IMG/VR virus record: IMGVR_UViG_3300037520_001079
Location: 1 to 47,993 of that record
Direction: 5' to 3' (one strand)
Source: a virus
Length of the DNA: 47,993 nt
The notes beneath the pieces are model-generated. The model was not told the DNA's origin, searched no databases, and saw only the letters and a list, made by a program, of their open reading frames with translations. Both the position numbers and the translations under genes were made by a program. Position 1 is the stretch's first letter; each line of letters begins with the position of its first letter. Shown here piece by piece: positions 26,501 to 31,656 of this stretch.

Positions 26501-27554
26501 GGAGGGCCGGGCTACGGGCAACAAGGAACTCGAAGCGATCGGCTGGAAGCGTGTCCGTGGTATGACCACGGCAGCTTTTCTTCCCCTCGCGGTGGGTTCC
26601 GCTTCGATGGCGATGGCGGGAATCTCCGGGGAGGACGAAGAAGACCTCCGCCGCTTCTTGCCCGACTGGCAGAAGAACAGCCAGCTTCTCCTCTTCCGTA
26701 AGGAGAATGGTGAAGTCGACTTCGTCGATGTTAGCTTCCTCGATCCCTACGAGTATTTCAAAAAGCCTCTGTATGCGTTCATGCGTTCGCTGCGTAACGC
26801 CGACAGCGCCGACGATATTCTCCTCAAAGGCACGATGGACATGGTGCGCCAGGCTCTCGATCCTTTCACGAGCGAACAGATCTTCTCCGGAGCAATCATG
26901 GATGTGATGCGGAACCGCGATGCGGCCGGACGCCAGGTCTACAACCCGCAGGACACCGGAGCGAACATCGGTCTGAGCGTGGCCCGCAAGATTTTCTACG
27001 ATCCCTTCATCCCCGGCACCGTGAACAGTGTCGAGCGGATCGGTAAAGCCGCCTTCGGAATCGAGAGCGAGACGGGTCGCGCCTATAACCTCTTCAACGA
27101 AATCGGCAGCGTAGTGGCTGGTCAGCGTGTCTCCTCGGTCGACGCGCAGCAGGCCCTTCAGTTCAAGTCTTCACGCTTCATGCGCGAGATACGTGATGCT
27201 TCGTCCCTCTTCAACCGCGAGTTCACCACCCAAGGCACCCGCTCGGCTGGCGATGTGGTCGATGGCTACGAGCGTTCTAATGCCGCCCGCCGCAGCCTGA
27301 TCGACTCAATCCGCCGGGACTACCTCGCCGCCATCCGCCTCGGGGTTCCCGTGCAGCGGGCCAAAGCGATCCTCCGCGACGGAGGTCTCGGCGGCGACAC
27401 CATCAAGATGGTGACCACCGGAATCTACAAACCCTACAACGCGAGCGAGCAGAGCCTCGACTTGGTTCGCGCCCGCGGTAAGAGCGACCGTATCTCGGCC
27501 TACAACCAAGCCCGCCGCTCGGCCGCGCCCCGCGAAGTCCTCGCCGATCGATGA
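17526..27554 (+). CDS. Giant 3342-aa internal virion (polyvalent-type) protein
   Basis: One frame of 10 kb. Residues 1-75 are acidic; about 100-420 is Gly/Ala-rich and hydrophobic (ASAVGGGIGGFVGKTLAKR, AAAAGAVVGGGLGGAGSVV), likely membrane-active. About 1580-1600 contains MLHELQHVV, an HExxH zinc-peptidase motif (H1586, E1587, H1590). About 2180-2235 has AIYQWALNNGFRIVPDPRG and RRNAHQLSSALRSG, a block I know from large polyvalent proteins. A hydrophobic segment lies near 3011-3035. The protein is probably carried in the capsid and injected. I looked for N4-type virion RNA polymerase motifs and saw none. Its codons around 21406-21726 and 24385-24615 seem shaped by embedded genes. The C-terminus overlaps the next ATG (ATGA). 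Confidence 0.8.
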   Translation: MISDEEFNWLVNEAGVDTEEETLTRPSLTLQSRPEDFSDVEAVEPEPEQELSDDIWAQLGIGEDELMDYRPERTLREEFSTGLDRGVDQTQGLGYGLVGLMGQALGVEGIEEFGLDNYVRKMEEAAQNQATVQDPFEEIEGAGDAATYAAGLLGEQIPQLLASAVGGGIGGFVGKTLAKRIVANEVGKRVAAGMAGREFANKAAEITARGEVTKQAAKEVAEQVAQGALMREGQAAARGGIAGAYLANFGQIAGGSFGQIAQETGEGDALAAAAFAVPGAALDTLGEVFIAGKFLKPFTKAGRAAAEGVDTATGISFPGRVARSVGVGLPAAATLEGGTEYVQTGLEQAALGAADPNRTIEETVLNPEAERERRIAAAAGAVVGGGLGGAGSVVEALAPQTAEKLRQLPPRQADQAPAEPGAALPGQWSQPVDVGGITMRKSASGIWAAINPPDDLDPAAPRNTLEDGSNVVVLRSAAGEQNAWLIEEAESALNEVSEGQTTDDLAGEETNQIADDEDELGEDAELQEVREGLAIGEKPQRRDLGMGQPIKSAEESARAIDDIYTEAERTGQSPFGALFQRKRADAENSRERKINERMLQWGRIIARKPDETKQFVDGLNPGDRVSIVSGDIGDDNFSETTGVFVKRRPSGNAVFKVARLSPRSAEASAEQRARGETLVGRVQRIDITPDKFNRISLAPPPESRPLVSPFEETMRELLGTNPDKRSAGQALGSPFTGAGAPQETTISNRMGSGPIPVLVRWFNKKGEKGTVIPTFKGKFTNSPLTTVFQMNEGLGVEVPDDQLADLSPDIQVEPVSNKKGGRKNIVTAVNLWGRTYRRGKTPDDFSVDLPLTSRGGKSKRRGLWLFDEIYRNAPERIAMSEAGRQAAETRQGGPLEEQLRRVAGNIAKLDAVENMFYQDDFQRATDFLEDSNLPENEKRLAQQMAQDKVVLAYEKAARTSRGAPFRAEGRDQIAKRLTEILAELRAEELAQAKDKALSSIYGDVRGSKEIRSAQTRVNRLTGKALGSVRQQSPERSLEKLGASQRNLAKTPNEVQKQAFDDLENFLEGQALAGKSREDIEKQILGRIEKGTSGMLNKAKTILEKEFTEGLKGNAKGDVVRAINQVADRYRRLGRFNPIGIATRAAFSAKRTIRRQESNDPTVNMTDREAEQSATRQTPVDTETRQAAVTGELERVPETREAEVGQVELPEDDNQQTEEGAVAASEEGDVQDALEQGRDRLLQINDDDLDLVLRNRALLQDERGRALRGQKSSLNAAQRRRAREIERFISGELNYEDIYPNAPRGGGDTAVTDGAVAAGRTSPGEVLSGASQSVARGGAGPRGQRRSDRVGGLNQGAAGTVQGSPVQRDGGSGVPAPLDPQAVRARARATTRRFVQSFARLTDAELTALSDAELDRARQAILNERDPAEALANRVAIGSTAASVADLARRSGLDLLRGAAAELATEQANRDAVNTARENLGALLKSGAFADANTFLDRVAATGSMPRDIVLRAREFLKLARPEINLDPRLRRGARRIDFNNVGIQIGRFGPDTSWAGLTTGGSGGYNITINLDAVHDRDSVVNTMLHELQHVVLKEKVARRIPLNRVEQEALDRLEGIRRDVVIRAARSRGLTVPDRPTDVDVANLSEELYRQALPDVENGDRSLASLRNLEEFVVEVSSNPELADLMVRLGFGEGRGRVTMLGALKNAWDSLVQFITGVKADPNSPLAKAFKDSWVVTFANAGADLNLGEYTIPEVRRTAMADELAKLAEIRAFIDARIEEQNLAGTTEERNRLLAEWSKMNSTPAVAAARKARRKTERRQKAAEKQPEAPAQNVVEPQAAAAPAPAPQETTEAKTPQKRIKRQKTKEPKDLAPKAPKQPEKKTKKKEEGVEQSKELEEQDGFGLDWSAWREANTRRGFKRVKTARLPMGHSFWKLWKSEKEWLRASGYSLKKRDRNQWEVNKWEQGDSVVLPKESDIPDSAFTDTVSESVAIRRTPQETGETLLQLSRDMEQRFFSFPRVLSDSTDLETVLSSVDKTRFRILNTSDNSIAIAVEDQIIPGMRVEYASWKEGSEEPLSLTAEGDSVVLPKEDAIPESAFLDPDDVDIPTAAITEPSTRGFEVLRVTNDGVEILENGNNRVVPTEDVIDFKNIKIKRLTDTDFYVDSGSGSFGGIASSSAIYQAIYQWALNNGFRIVPDPRGTTPAGNYRRNAHQLSSALRSGSADHFIPTNDQLSRAFPMATNRPENVAARRNLWNSATTEEKIAALTRAEKSYVEQVIPELVSMRYDPTSDSFIDDKSGKSLSRELAGERLASLTKEKKGRGAFDPERIGIRTMSRYSAAKAASEGLFGRESEGDNNRRPNLGPVAYSVARGRVWRPVTRRTPTGGTITQGGMFAVDELLDKKAGDLYRSSRMAIKVDVATIEDLSRLLERQMKKFYKGQTPPVETINTALGNLDNPLTPEQIAEIERMRANGQTNQAAKKRDQYIRDNRRNFKQNKQTQALAQLPEELAATIREMSAHIESLSRRLPNEGLVNGDLAITVDEALGTYLNRSYAIFDDPQWADRVRKDPKVMDAARKYISSSLVKDKTTELIATAAEDGRTLSREDALVMANDSVTEDEVENLLEGYLAVGQEAPTIEVLSGRIPGQKNLSMFYQRGNIAPEIQALWGRYEDPKINYAKTVMKLSSVIANDNFLKELRDIGIEEGWLWSRENNPDDTRHPPGYVRISTEKNPSLTPLGGMYAHPMLAEGLFKMFPVGGAEEHYWWLRSAMKLTGISMATKTVGSVASQIRNYLGNYLNLVATGNLGLGDIAPGSDFWQRFKNSNDTVLANTFGKYRNMSRAEWRTKIDDYISRGIVGESITTGLLEDLLTASRRAGSPDWGDYVWNKVGEPFKKVTDFAVRTYSSGDDWFKVMIYEAEQDKYRQAYPDWDDNKVKEKAAEIARDIHWTYSLAPSIVQDLKKFPFIAPFVTFTSEVIRTTYNLQKLARQEIMEGRATGNKELEAIGWKRVRGMTTAAFLPLAVGSASMAMAGISGEDEEDLRRFLPDWQKNSQLLLFRKENGEVDFVDVSFLDPYEYFKKPLYAFMRSLRNADSADDILLKGTMDMVRQALDPFTSEQIFSGAIMDVMRNRDAAGRQVYNPQDTGANIGLSVARKIFYDPFIPGTVNSVERIGKAAFGIESETGRAYNLFNEIGSVVAGQRVSSVDAQQALQFKSSRFMREIRDASSLFNREFTTQGTRSAGDVVDGYERSNAARRSLIDSIRRDYLAAIRLGVPVQRAKAILRDGGLGGDTIKMVTTGIYKPYNASEQSLDLVRARGKSDRISAYNQARRSAAPREVLADR
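21406..21726 (+). CDS. Overprinted gene inside the giant gene (106 aa)
   Basis: 106 residues in the +1 frame relative to the giant gene. Its ATG is preceded by CAGGAGAACTAAACT, an AGGAG ribosome-binding site about nine bases upstream. The product looks like a genuine globular protein (VLSLLAGRALEKYYPELLNQLPAEVQDRVV, then WADLIKEQPELFREAPFSAMEDLAFQHLL), with normal hydrophobic spacing and aromatic residues. In the same stretch the giant frame (residues about 1294-1400) becomes a low-complexity Gly/Arg/Ala/Ser string without aromatics, as expected when the other frame carries the constraint. Function unknown; helical. Confidence 0.6.
   Translation: MKTSTPTPQEEEETPPSPMVLSLLAGRALEKYYPELLNQLPAEVQDRVVSGDQTVWADLIKEQPELFREAPFSAMEDLAFQHLLTPKPSAQEPELLPDDSSSPLPA
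24385..24615 (+). CDS. Second overprinted gene candidate inside the giant gene (76 aa)
   Basis: 76 residues, in the same +1 relative frame as the other embedded gene. The N-terminus is polar (MTQLPTASSTTNQANPSVEN); the rest reads like a folded helical protein: LLRSLRKRKDEGLLTLSESE, FEQCLAIVRRRPHLRDFSDE, SLRGIIIGDLI. The giant frame here (residues about 2287-2363) is Ser/Lys/Arg/Gly-rich and shadow-like towards the end. The ribosome-binding site is weak (AATGAGAT upstream), which lowers confidence. Function unknown. Confidence 0.4.
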   Translation: MTQLPTASSTTNQANPSVENSRERDLLRSLRKRKDEGLLTLSESEFEQCLAIVRRRPHLRDFSDESLRGIIIGDLI

Positions 27555-28171
27555 TAGTAACCGATACCAGCGTGACCCCGCCCGGCGGTTGGCGTTACGT
27601 CCAACCGGAAACGGGCTTCGAGTTTGCCGCTTCGACCTTGCGGGAACTGGTCAAGAAGGTGACCTCCCATCGCGAGGCCAATGGCATTGCCGTGGGCGAT
27701 CCCTCGGCCGACATCCAAGACTTTGTCTGTGCCCAGCTTCCGGTCGGCAGCGAGAGTTGCAGTCACGTCATCGAGGGTGACTACGCACTCAAGACCCACT
27801 TCACGATGGAGGATGTTAAGCGTTTCATCCAAGCCGCGGTCTCCGCACTCGCGGGGAGGGGCCTCGTCGATCAGACCGAAGCCGAACGCCGGGCCGCACT
27901 CTGTGCCTCATGTCCCCTGAACACAACAGTCAAAGGATGCTGGCGGTGCAAGGGTTTGGCCGAATGGCTCTTCAAGCTGATCGGTGCGCGGACCACGGCA
28001 CATGCTTCACGGCTCAACCAATGCGGCGTCTGCGGTTGCGCGATCAAGGCGAAGATCTGGTTGCCGCAGGATGTGGCCCAGAAGGTCAGCGAGGGTTACA
28101 CTTTCCCCTCGTGGTGCTGGCTCAATGACAAACCACTCTCGACGGGAATTGAACCCGTATCGCAGCCTTGA
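27551..28171 (+). CDS. Cys-rich putative zinc-binding protein
   Basis: 206 residues from an ATG overlapping the giant gene's TGA. The N-terminal part has GGWRYVQPETGFEFAASTLRELVKKV, a domain of unknown function. The C-terminal half has paired cysteines: ALCASCPLN, GCWRCKGL, CGVCGCAIK, and a late WCW, enough for two zinc sites. I have seen this arrangement as a conserved late-region phage protein of unknown role. The last 13 residues (KPLSTGIEPVSQP) are encoded by the complement of the tRNA-Glu gene, so the true C-terminus may be an accident of convergence. It closes the rightward late operon. Confidence 0.75.
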   Translation: MIVTDTSVTPPGGWRYVQPETGFEFAASTLRELVKKVTSHREANGIAVGDPSADIQDFVCAQLPVGSESCSHVIEGDYALKTHFTMEDVKRFIQAAVSALAGRGLVDQTEAERRAALCASCPLNTTVKGCWRCKGLAEWLFKLIGARTTAHASRLNQCGVCGCAIKAKIWLPQDVAQKVSEGYTFPSWCWLNDKPLSTGIEPVSQP

Positions 28172-28205
28172 GAGGGCTGTGTCCTAACCGTTAGACGACG
28201 AGAGC
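28134..28205 (-). tRNA. tRNA-Glu (anticodon CUC)
   Basis: A full cloverleaf on the minus strand. Acceptor GCTCTCG pairs with CGAGAGT (first pair G-T), the D arm is GTCT-AACGGTT-AGGAC, the anticodon stem CAGCC/GGCTG is perfect with loop CTCTCAA giving anticodon CUC, the variable loop is CGAT, and the T arm is ACGGG-TTCAATT-CCCGT. Total 72 nt; CCA is not encoded. It reads codon GAG. It is the last gene of the leftward operon and overlaps the 3' end of the convergent Cys-rich gene. Confidence 0.92.
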
Positions 28206-28223
28206 AGACTAAACCCGATGAAA

Positions 28224-28532
28224 TCACCGGAATCGGTCTGGCACAATAATTTTCGAATCCTCTTGCAGGGGCTCCTCCGGAAGCTCTTCCCCCTTCATCT
28301 TCGCGACCTCCCGCTGGAGAGCGCGATTGACCTGGTTGGACAGCGTGACCGAGGAATTGATCGCATTAAGAAGAAGCGACTGCTGGAAAAAGATCTGCTG
28401 TAGGAGGGCATCGCCCTCGGACATGCCTTCGTTTTTAGTCTCTTCGATCTTCTTACCGAGGTAAGTCGCCACGGCTTTCAGGCTATGGCTATGGATGGGG
28501 GCGTCGATTGGTTGTGTGTTTTCTTCAGTCAT
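28224..28532 (-). CDS. Small coiled-coil protein, unknown
   Basis: 102 residues. I start it at the ATG at 28532, which overlaps the stop of the methyltransferase gene (ATGA); the frame is open nine codons upstream. It begins MTEENTQPIDAPIHSHSLKAVATYLGKKIEE and has a long helical middle (ALLQQIFFQQSLLLNAINSSVTLSNQVNRALQREVAKM) suited to oligomerisation, followed by an acidic tail. No enzyme motif. It is the last protein gene of the leftward operon, 18 bases from the tRNA. Confidence 0.7.
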   Translation of the reverse strand: MTEENTQPIDAPIHSHSLKAVATYLGKKIEETKNEGMSEGDALLQQIFFQQSLLLNAINSSVTLSNQVNRALQREVAKMKGEELPEEPLQEDSKIIVPDRFR

Positions 28533-29053
28533 AAATTCTTCTCCAAGACGATGCCCCACGAGTAGTCATCGAAGTCGGCCTCGGTCCACACTTCGTCGCG
28601 GATGTTGCCGGTCTTGAGCACGCGCTTCTTGAAAGTCTTCAGCGAGTAGTCGGCTTCCTTGTGGGCTTCGTTGATTGGCTGACCCGTGGCCGCGCAGTGG
28701 GCCAAGAACCGTTGCTGGTCGGGGGCCAGAATAAGGAGCCGACCGCCCGGCTTGAGCACGCGGAGCCACTCTTTAACCACTGCGACTTGCTCAGTGTAGG
28801 TAAAGTCCTCGATCAGGTGCGAAGAGTAGACCCAGTCGAGGGTGTTATTCTTGAAAGGCAGACGGCGGGCGTCACCGCCTAAGTGCTGTGGTGCCGACCC
28901 GACCGAGGTGTAAGGCTGCGGCATGTCGAAGCAGATGGCATGGGGGACAAGCGGGTCGCCGCCGTAACCGAGGTCGATGCCATAGCCTTGGGTATGTGGC
29001 AGGAACCAAGCACGATACTTACTGGTCTCACTCATATCGTTAATTGTGCTCAT
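28529..29053 (-). CDS. Class I SAM-dependent methyltransferase
   Basis: 174 residues from ATG 29053, overlapping the stop of the upstream glycosyltransferase gene. The Rossmann-type methyltransferase motifs are in order: YGIDLGYGGDPLVP (motif I, SAM binding), an acidic strand end CFDMPQ, GGDARRLPF (motif II/III), LDWVYSSHLIEDF (motif IV) and WLRVLKPGGRLLILAPD (post-motif). These are the Methyltransf_11-like features. The target cannot be told: candidates are a sugar, small metabolite or virion component. Being coupled to a glycosyltransferase suggests joint modification of a glycan or nucleotide. The longer open frame upstream is a shadow. Confidence 0.82.
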   Translation of the reverse strand: MSTINDMSETSKYRAWFLPHTQGYGIDLGYGGDPLVPHAICFDMPQPYTSVGSAPQHLGGDARRLPFKNNTLDWVYSSHLIEDFTYTEQVAVVKEWLRVLKPGGRLLILAPDQQRFLAHCAATGQPINEAHKEADYSLKTFKKRVLKTGNIRDEVWTEADFDDYSWGIVLEKNL

Positions 29054-29646
29054 AGAATACTCTTCAAAATCTCGACCCGTTGCTCGTCGGAAAGCGCGGG
29101 GAGATGGAGGACCATGTCGCCCTGCTGCCAATCGGCCTCGCTTGCGCCTGGATACTCGTAAGCTCCCGGCCAATAGGAATTCATCGTGCGCTGGGAGTGG
29201 CACTCCAGCAGCCGATCGTAGGGCGGGTGCATGGTTAGCCAACGGATCGCTGTCTGCTCGGGGTTGATTAGGTTGGCGACCAACTGCCGGCCGTAACCGG
29301 AAAGGGCAAAGAAGAACTGGCGGGTGAGAAGGGTGTTGGCAATGAACATGATCCCCGCGTTGGGGCCGTGGACATCACAAGTCAGCGCCACGCCCGTGGT
29401 CTTGGGGGGCTTCTTGTCCGGATTGGTCACCGCGGCATCGGCATCGAGCCAACAGACCAAGCGGTGACCGCGCTCCAAGTATTCACGGATCATGGCGACC
29501 TTGGCCCAAAGACATCCTTCCTGCGGCACGGTGCGTGCTTCATGGTGCATGGACCATGTCTCGGCGAATTTCGAATGGGTCGGCACGGTCAGGGCTGCGA
29601 CCTCGGCCATGTTCTCCGAGTAACAAGTGATGACGGCGGGGATCAT
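29050..29646 (-). CDS. GT-A type glycosyltransferase
   Basis: 198 residues. I start at ATG 29646, which overlaps the preceding stop (ATGA). Strand-helix pattern IPAVITCYSENMAEVAAL, then WAKVAMIREYLERGHRLVCWLDADAAVTNP with the acidic D-A-D metal/sugar-nucleotide motif, and later GPNAGIMFIANTLLTRQFF and QQGDMVLHLPA. This matches the GMA12/MNN10-type or related GT34-like glycosyltransferases. It would transfer a sugar from a nucleotide donor, acceptor unknown. Together with the adjacent methyltransferase it may decorate virion glycans, phage DNA or the host surface. Confidence 0.72.
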   Translation of the reverse strand: MIPAVITCYSENMAEVAALTVPTHSKFAETWSMHHEARTVPQEGCLWAKVAMIREYLERGHRLVCWLDADAAVTNPDKKPPKTTGVALTCDVHGPNAGIMFIANTLLTRQFFFALSGYGRQLVANLINPEQTAIRWLTMHPPYDRLLECHSQRTMNSYWPGAYEYPGASEADWQQGDMVLHLPALSDEQRVEILKSIL

Positions 29647-29864
29647 TTCACCCAACCCTCCGGTATCTCCACATCCCATCCACGCCCCTCCATCGGGTTG
29701 CCGTAGATGCGAATGTCCGGTGAGAAGTAGTGTCTAGGCTCTCCGCCGTGCAGCCGGACGATCCAGACCGAGTTGGTGCTAAGTCCGTAGTCCATTGTGG
29801 CTAAAGCCTCGCCTTCGCCGTGTGGCGTATGGACAAGCAATGAAGGTTCCCACTTGATGACCAT
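29643..29864 (-). CDS. Small conserved phage protein, unknown
   Basis: 73 residues from ATG 29864; its stop overlaps the glycosyltransferase start (ATGA). The sequence MVIKWEPSLLVHTPHGEGEA then LATMDYGLSTNSVWIVRLHGGEPRHYFSPDIRIYGNP is beta-rich, with a YG...WVV-like core and a final W-D-V pattern. I recall similar short proteins in phage genomes beside sugar or hydrolase genes, with no known function. Coupled translation with the glycosyltransferase hints at a shared pathway. Confidence 0.7.
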   Translation of the reverse strand: MVIKWEPSLLVHTPHGEGEALATMDYGLSTNSVWIVRLHGGEPRHYFSPDIRIYGNPMEGRGWDVEIPEGWVK

Positions 29865-29865
29865 A

Positions 29866-30117
29866 TCAATCCCAATACTTCTGTGATCCGGTCAGCTTCC
29901 CGCTCATCATGCGTTCGAGGACAGCCTCGGCATCCCACGCATAGACCCCACCCGCGTAGCATGTCTGCACCCCGAAGAGATCGCTGAACCGCTCACGGTC
30001 CAAGCCTGCCCCGTTGATCGCTGCATCCAACTCGGTCCACGGAACATGGTCCATCGGTTCACGCTTCACGTTGCAGCCGATCTGGTGGAGTCGGGGGTAT
30101 TCGGTTGCGGTCGTCAT
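29866..30117 (-). CDS. Small hypothetical protein
   Basis: 83 residues from ATG 30117, which overlaps the stop of the 50-aa membrane protein upstream. It starts MTTATEYPRLHQIGCNVKREP and contains HVPWTELDAAINGAGLDRE and a final helix VLERMMSGKLTGSQKYWD. Two Cys are present (IGCNV and QTCYAGG). No family recognised. It is tightly packed with its neighbours, with one base between its stop and the next ATG. Confidence 0.65.
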   Translation of the reverse strand: MTTATEYPRLHQIGCNVKREPMDHVPWTELDAAINGAGLDRERFSDLFGVQTCYAGGVYAWDAEAVLERMMSGKLTGSQKYWD

Positions 30118-30266
30118 TGAAGAAAACCCCACGCCCACTTGAGCCCAGCCACGCCCAGAACCAGCGAACCGAGAGCAAACGTGATCGAGAGGATGAAGAA
30201 ACCAATCACGAAAAACGACCCGAACGCGATCATCGCCGCGTCTTCGACTTGTTCAATGGTCACCAT
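30114..30266 (-). CDS. 50-aa single-pass membrane protein
   Basis: 50 residues from ATG 30266. After MVTIEQVEDAAMIAFGS comes one long hydrophobic helix (FFVIGFFILSITFALGSLVLGVAG, about residues 18-41), then KWAWGFLQ. Both ends overlap neighbours: seven bases with the gene upstream and ATGA with the next, so it is convincingly a gene despite its size. Function unknown; a small inner-membrane protein acting on the host envelope is plausible. Confidence 0.7.
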   Translation of the reverse strand: MVTIEQVEDAAMIAFGSFFVIGFFILSITFALGSLVLGVAGLKWAWGFLQ

Positions 30267-30526
30267 AAATCTTTACAGGCCCAATATCCCGCGGTGGATT
30301 TGTCCTTCTTGGCCGCGCAGTTGTGGCGGCTGCGGAAGTTGGCCCGACGTTTCGGGTTCTTGTGCTTGGTGAAGTCCGACATCGAGGAGTCCCCGAAGTG
30401 GACGACCTTCGCGGTGCCAGCTTTTTTACCCGGCACGAAGACCGACTTCTTCTTCGCGGCCGGAGTGATGCCCGCCATCTTGCGCGGCTTATACAGCGTG
30501 ACCTTCTTGCCTTTGTAGGTAGCCAT
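30260..30526 (-). CDS. Conserved basic phage protein with YWACK..W ending
   Basis: 88 residues, very basic. MATYKGKKVTLYKPRKMAGI and AAKKKSVFVPGKKAGTAKVV are followed by a conserved core HFGDSSMSDFTKHKNPKRRA and NFRSRHNC, and the end KDKSTAGYWACKDLW. I recognise this core (HFGD..M.D...H.D..RR..F..RH.C, then YWACK.LW) as a widespread small phage protein of unknown function, with a Cys/His set that could bind zinc and DNA or RNA. It overlaps the start of the membrane protein that follows. Confidence 0.8.
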   Translation of the reverse strand: MATYKGKKVTLYKPRKMAGITPAAKKKSVFVPGKKAGTAKVVHFGDSSMSDFTKHKNPKRRANFRSRHNCAAKKDKSTAGYWACKDLW

Positions 30527-30663
30527 TAGCGGCGTCCTTTCTTGGCGAAACCTCCGCGCTTAGACTTCATCTTTGCGTAGGTCTTGGGGTCGACGGTGGA
30601 CTTGGACTTCGGACGGGACGTGCCCGCCTTCCGACGTTTGTTGATGTTTTCGTATAGGCTCAT
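30526..30663 (-). CDS. 45-aa conserved basic phage protein
   Basis: 45 residues starting MSLYENINKRRKAGTSRPKS and ending KMKSKRGGFAKKGRR. I know this opening (MSLYENINKRR.AG.SRPKS) from many phage genomes, where it is a short basic protein of unknown role. Start at ATG 30663 overlaps the previous stop; its TAA shares one base with the next ATG (TAATG). Its charge suggests nucleic-acid binding. Confidence 0.75.
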   Translation of the reverse strand: MSLYENINKRRKAGTSRPKSKSTVDPKTYAKMKSKRGGFAKKGRR

Positions 30664-30746
30664 AGGAAATACCGGAAGAAGATGACCGTGGCGAAAGCGG
30701 CCCAGGCGATCAGCAGAACCAGCGTGATGTCGCGGGGCTCCATCAT
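30660..30746 (-). CDS. 28-aa membrane peptide
   Basis: 28 residues: MMEPRDITLVLLIAWAAFAT then VIFFRYFL. It is essentially one membrane helix. Both ends show ATGA overlaps with neighbours (upstream stop at 30743-30745, downstream ATG 30663), which is the main support for such a short gene. An alternative start is the second Met one codon later. Function unknown. Confidence 0.55.
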   Translation of the reverse strand: MMEPRDITLVLLIAWAAFATVIFFRYFL

Positions 30747-30967
30747 GCCAATAGCTCCTTGGTCTCTTGATCGTGGCGGTCGATGACCGACTGCACCATC
30801 GACTTGGCATCGCCGTAGTTGAAGAGGTCGATCAGACCGACAGCGACCCGGAGGTTGTCGACGATCGAGAGTTCGCGGTCGTAGCTTTCGACGAAGCGGT
30901 TCTTCCACGCCTGTGCGCCTTCGCTTTCCTCTTTAGTCAGCTTTCTTCTTGTTCGCTTTTTTAACAT
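30743..30967 (-). CDS. Small charged helical protein, unknown
   Basis: 74 residues from ATG 30967. The N-terminus is Lys/Arg-rich (MLKKRTRRKLTKEESEG), then helices with AWKNRFVESYDRELSIVDNL and LFNYGDAKSMVQSVIDRHDQ. It overlaps the previous gene by 35 bases, more than its neighbours do, but no later start fits. No recognised family. Confidence 0.6.
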   Translation of the reverse strand: MLKKRTRRKLTKEESEGAQAWKNRFVESYDRELSIVDNLRVAVGLIDLFNYGDAKSMVQSVIDRHDQETKELLA

Positions 30968-31241
30968 AGATCTTCTTCTGCATGGGTTGTCCGAAGATGG
31001 CGGAGAGCGCCTTCTCGGCATCAGCCAAGACGGCTTGTAGTGCCGCCTCTTTGGCTGCTTCCTCGTCGTTGTCGCCAGAGATCTCCTCCGCCCGATCGGC
31101 CATATCGAAAGCGCCGGCCTCATAGGCAGCGTTCCAAGTCAGGTCGAAGAAGCGGCGAAGCGACTCCGGCGTAAGGCAGGGGTCGGTGCACAACCGAGGA
31201 TTCTGTTGGAGAAAAATCCCCCAGAGCTTTTCTTTATTCAT
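30933..31241 (-). CDS. Small hypothetical protein with Lys-rich tail
   Basis: 102 residues from ATG 31241, overlapping the stop of the preceding gene (ATGA). It begins MNKEKLWGIFLQQNPRLCTD with a conserved-looking LTPESLRRFFDLTWNAAYEAG helix, an acidic middle (EEISGDNDEEAAKEAALQA) and a Lys tail (KIYVKKANKKKAD). I have seen the opening (LW..F...NP) in small phage proteins of unknown function. Probably cytoplasmic. Confidence 0.65.
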   Translation of the reverse strand: MNKEKLWGIFLQQNPRLCTDPCLTPESLRRFFDLTWNAAYEAGAFDMADRAEEISGDNDEEAAKEAALQAVLADAEKALSAIFGQPMQKKIYVKKANKKKAD

Positions 31242-31615
31242 CGGGACTTCCTCCGGCTGTTGAGCTTGTGTTCGATCTCATCGACCAAGTGCTGCACCAG
31301 GTAGCAGCATGTCTCCTCGGCTTTGCGGATGTCCTCGCGGACATGGTCACGCAGGAAGCTCATGGCGACATGGACGCACTCGTGGGTCAGGGTCTTGCTG
31401 TTCCCTTTCTTCCGCGACTCGGGCCATGACTTGAGCCAGATGTAGGCCCGGTTGGCGTTGGAGAGCGCCCAGCCCGCATCGGATTCGTCATCGTCCCCGT
31501 CGGTGGATAAGGTGTCGGTGAACTTGGTCGCCGAGCGCCAAGCCGCGAGCGCATCGCCCCCAACTTTGACCCTGACCTTCAGGCCGAAGGTGCGCTCGGT
31601 TGCCGTCACTTGCAT
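31238..31615 (-). CDS. HExxH putative zinc-peptidase-like protein
   Basis: 125 residues if started at ATG 31615, 19 bases after a junction-motif copy; the alternative start at 31660 overlaps the preceding stop (ATGA) and would read the motif as Val-Ile-Thr-Pro-Tyr. The protein contains TLTHECVHVAMSFL, an HExxH zinc motif, and further on EETCCYLVQHLVDEIEHKL, which supplies a possible third ligand Glu. The size and placement resemble minimal phage zincin-like proteins whose substrate is unknown. The C-terminus is basic. Confidence 0.6.
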   Translation of the reverse strand: MQVTATERTFGLKVRVKVGGDALAAWRSATKFTDTLSTDGDDDESDAGWALSNANRAYIWLKSWPESRKKGNSKTLTHECVHVAMSFLRDHVREDIRKAEETCCYLVQHLVDEIEHKLNSRRKSR

Positions 31616-31625
31616 GGAATCAATG

Positions 31626-31639
31626 TATGGCGTTATTAC
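31626..31639 (-). promoter_or_regulatory. Copy of the junction motif
   Basis: On the minus strand GTAATAACGCCATA, with ATG 31615 after a short gap and no Shine-Dalgarno. Confidence 0.45.
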
Positions 31640-31656
31640 TAACTCGCAACTGCGGC

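Noticed and set aside
17526-27554. N4-type virion RNA polymerase
   Set aside because: The size is similar, but I found none of the single-subunit polymerase motifs in the sequence.
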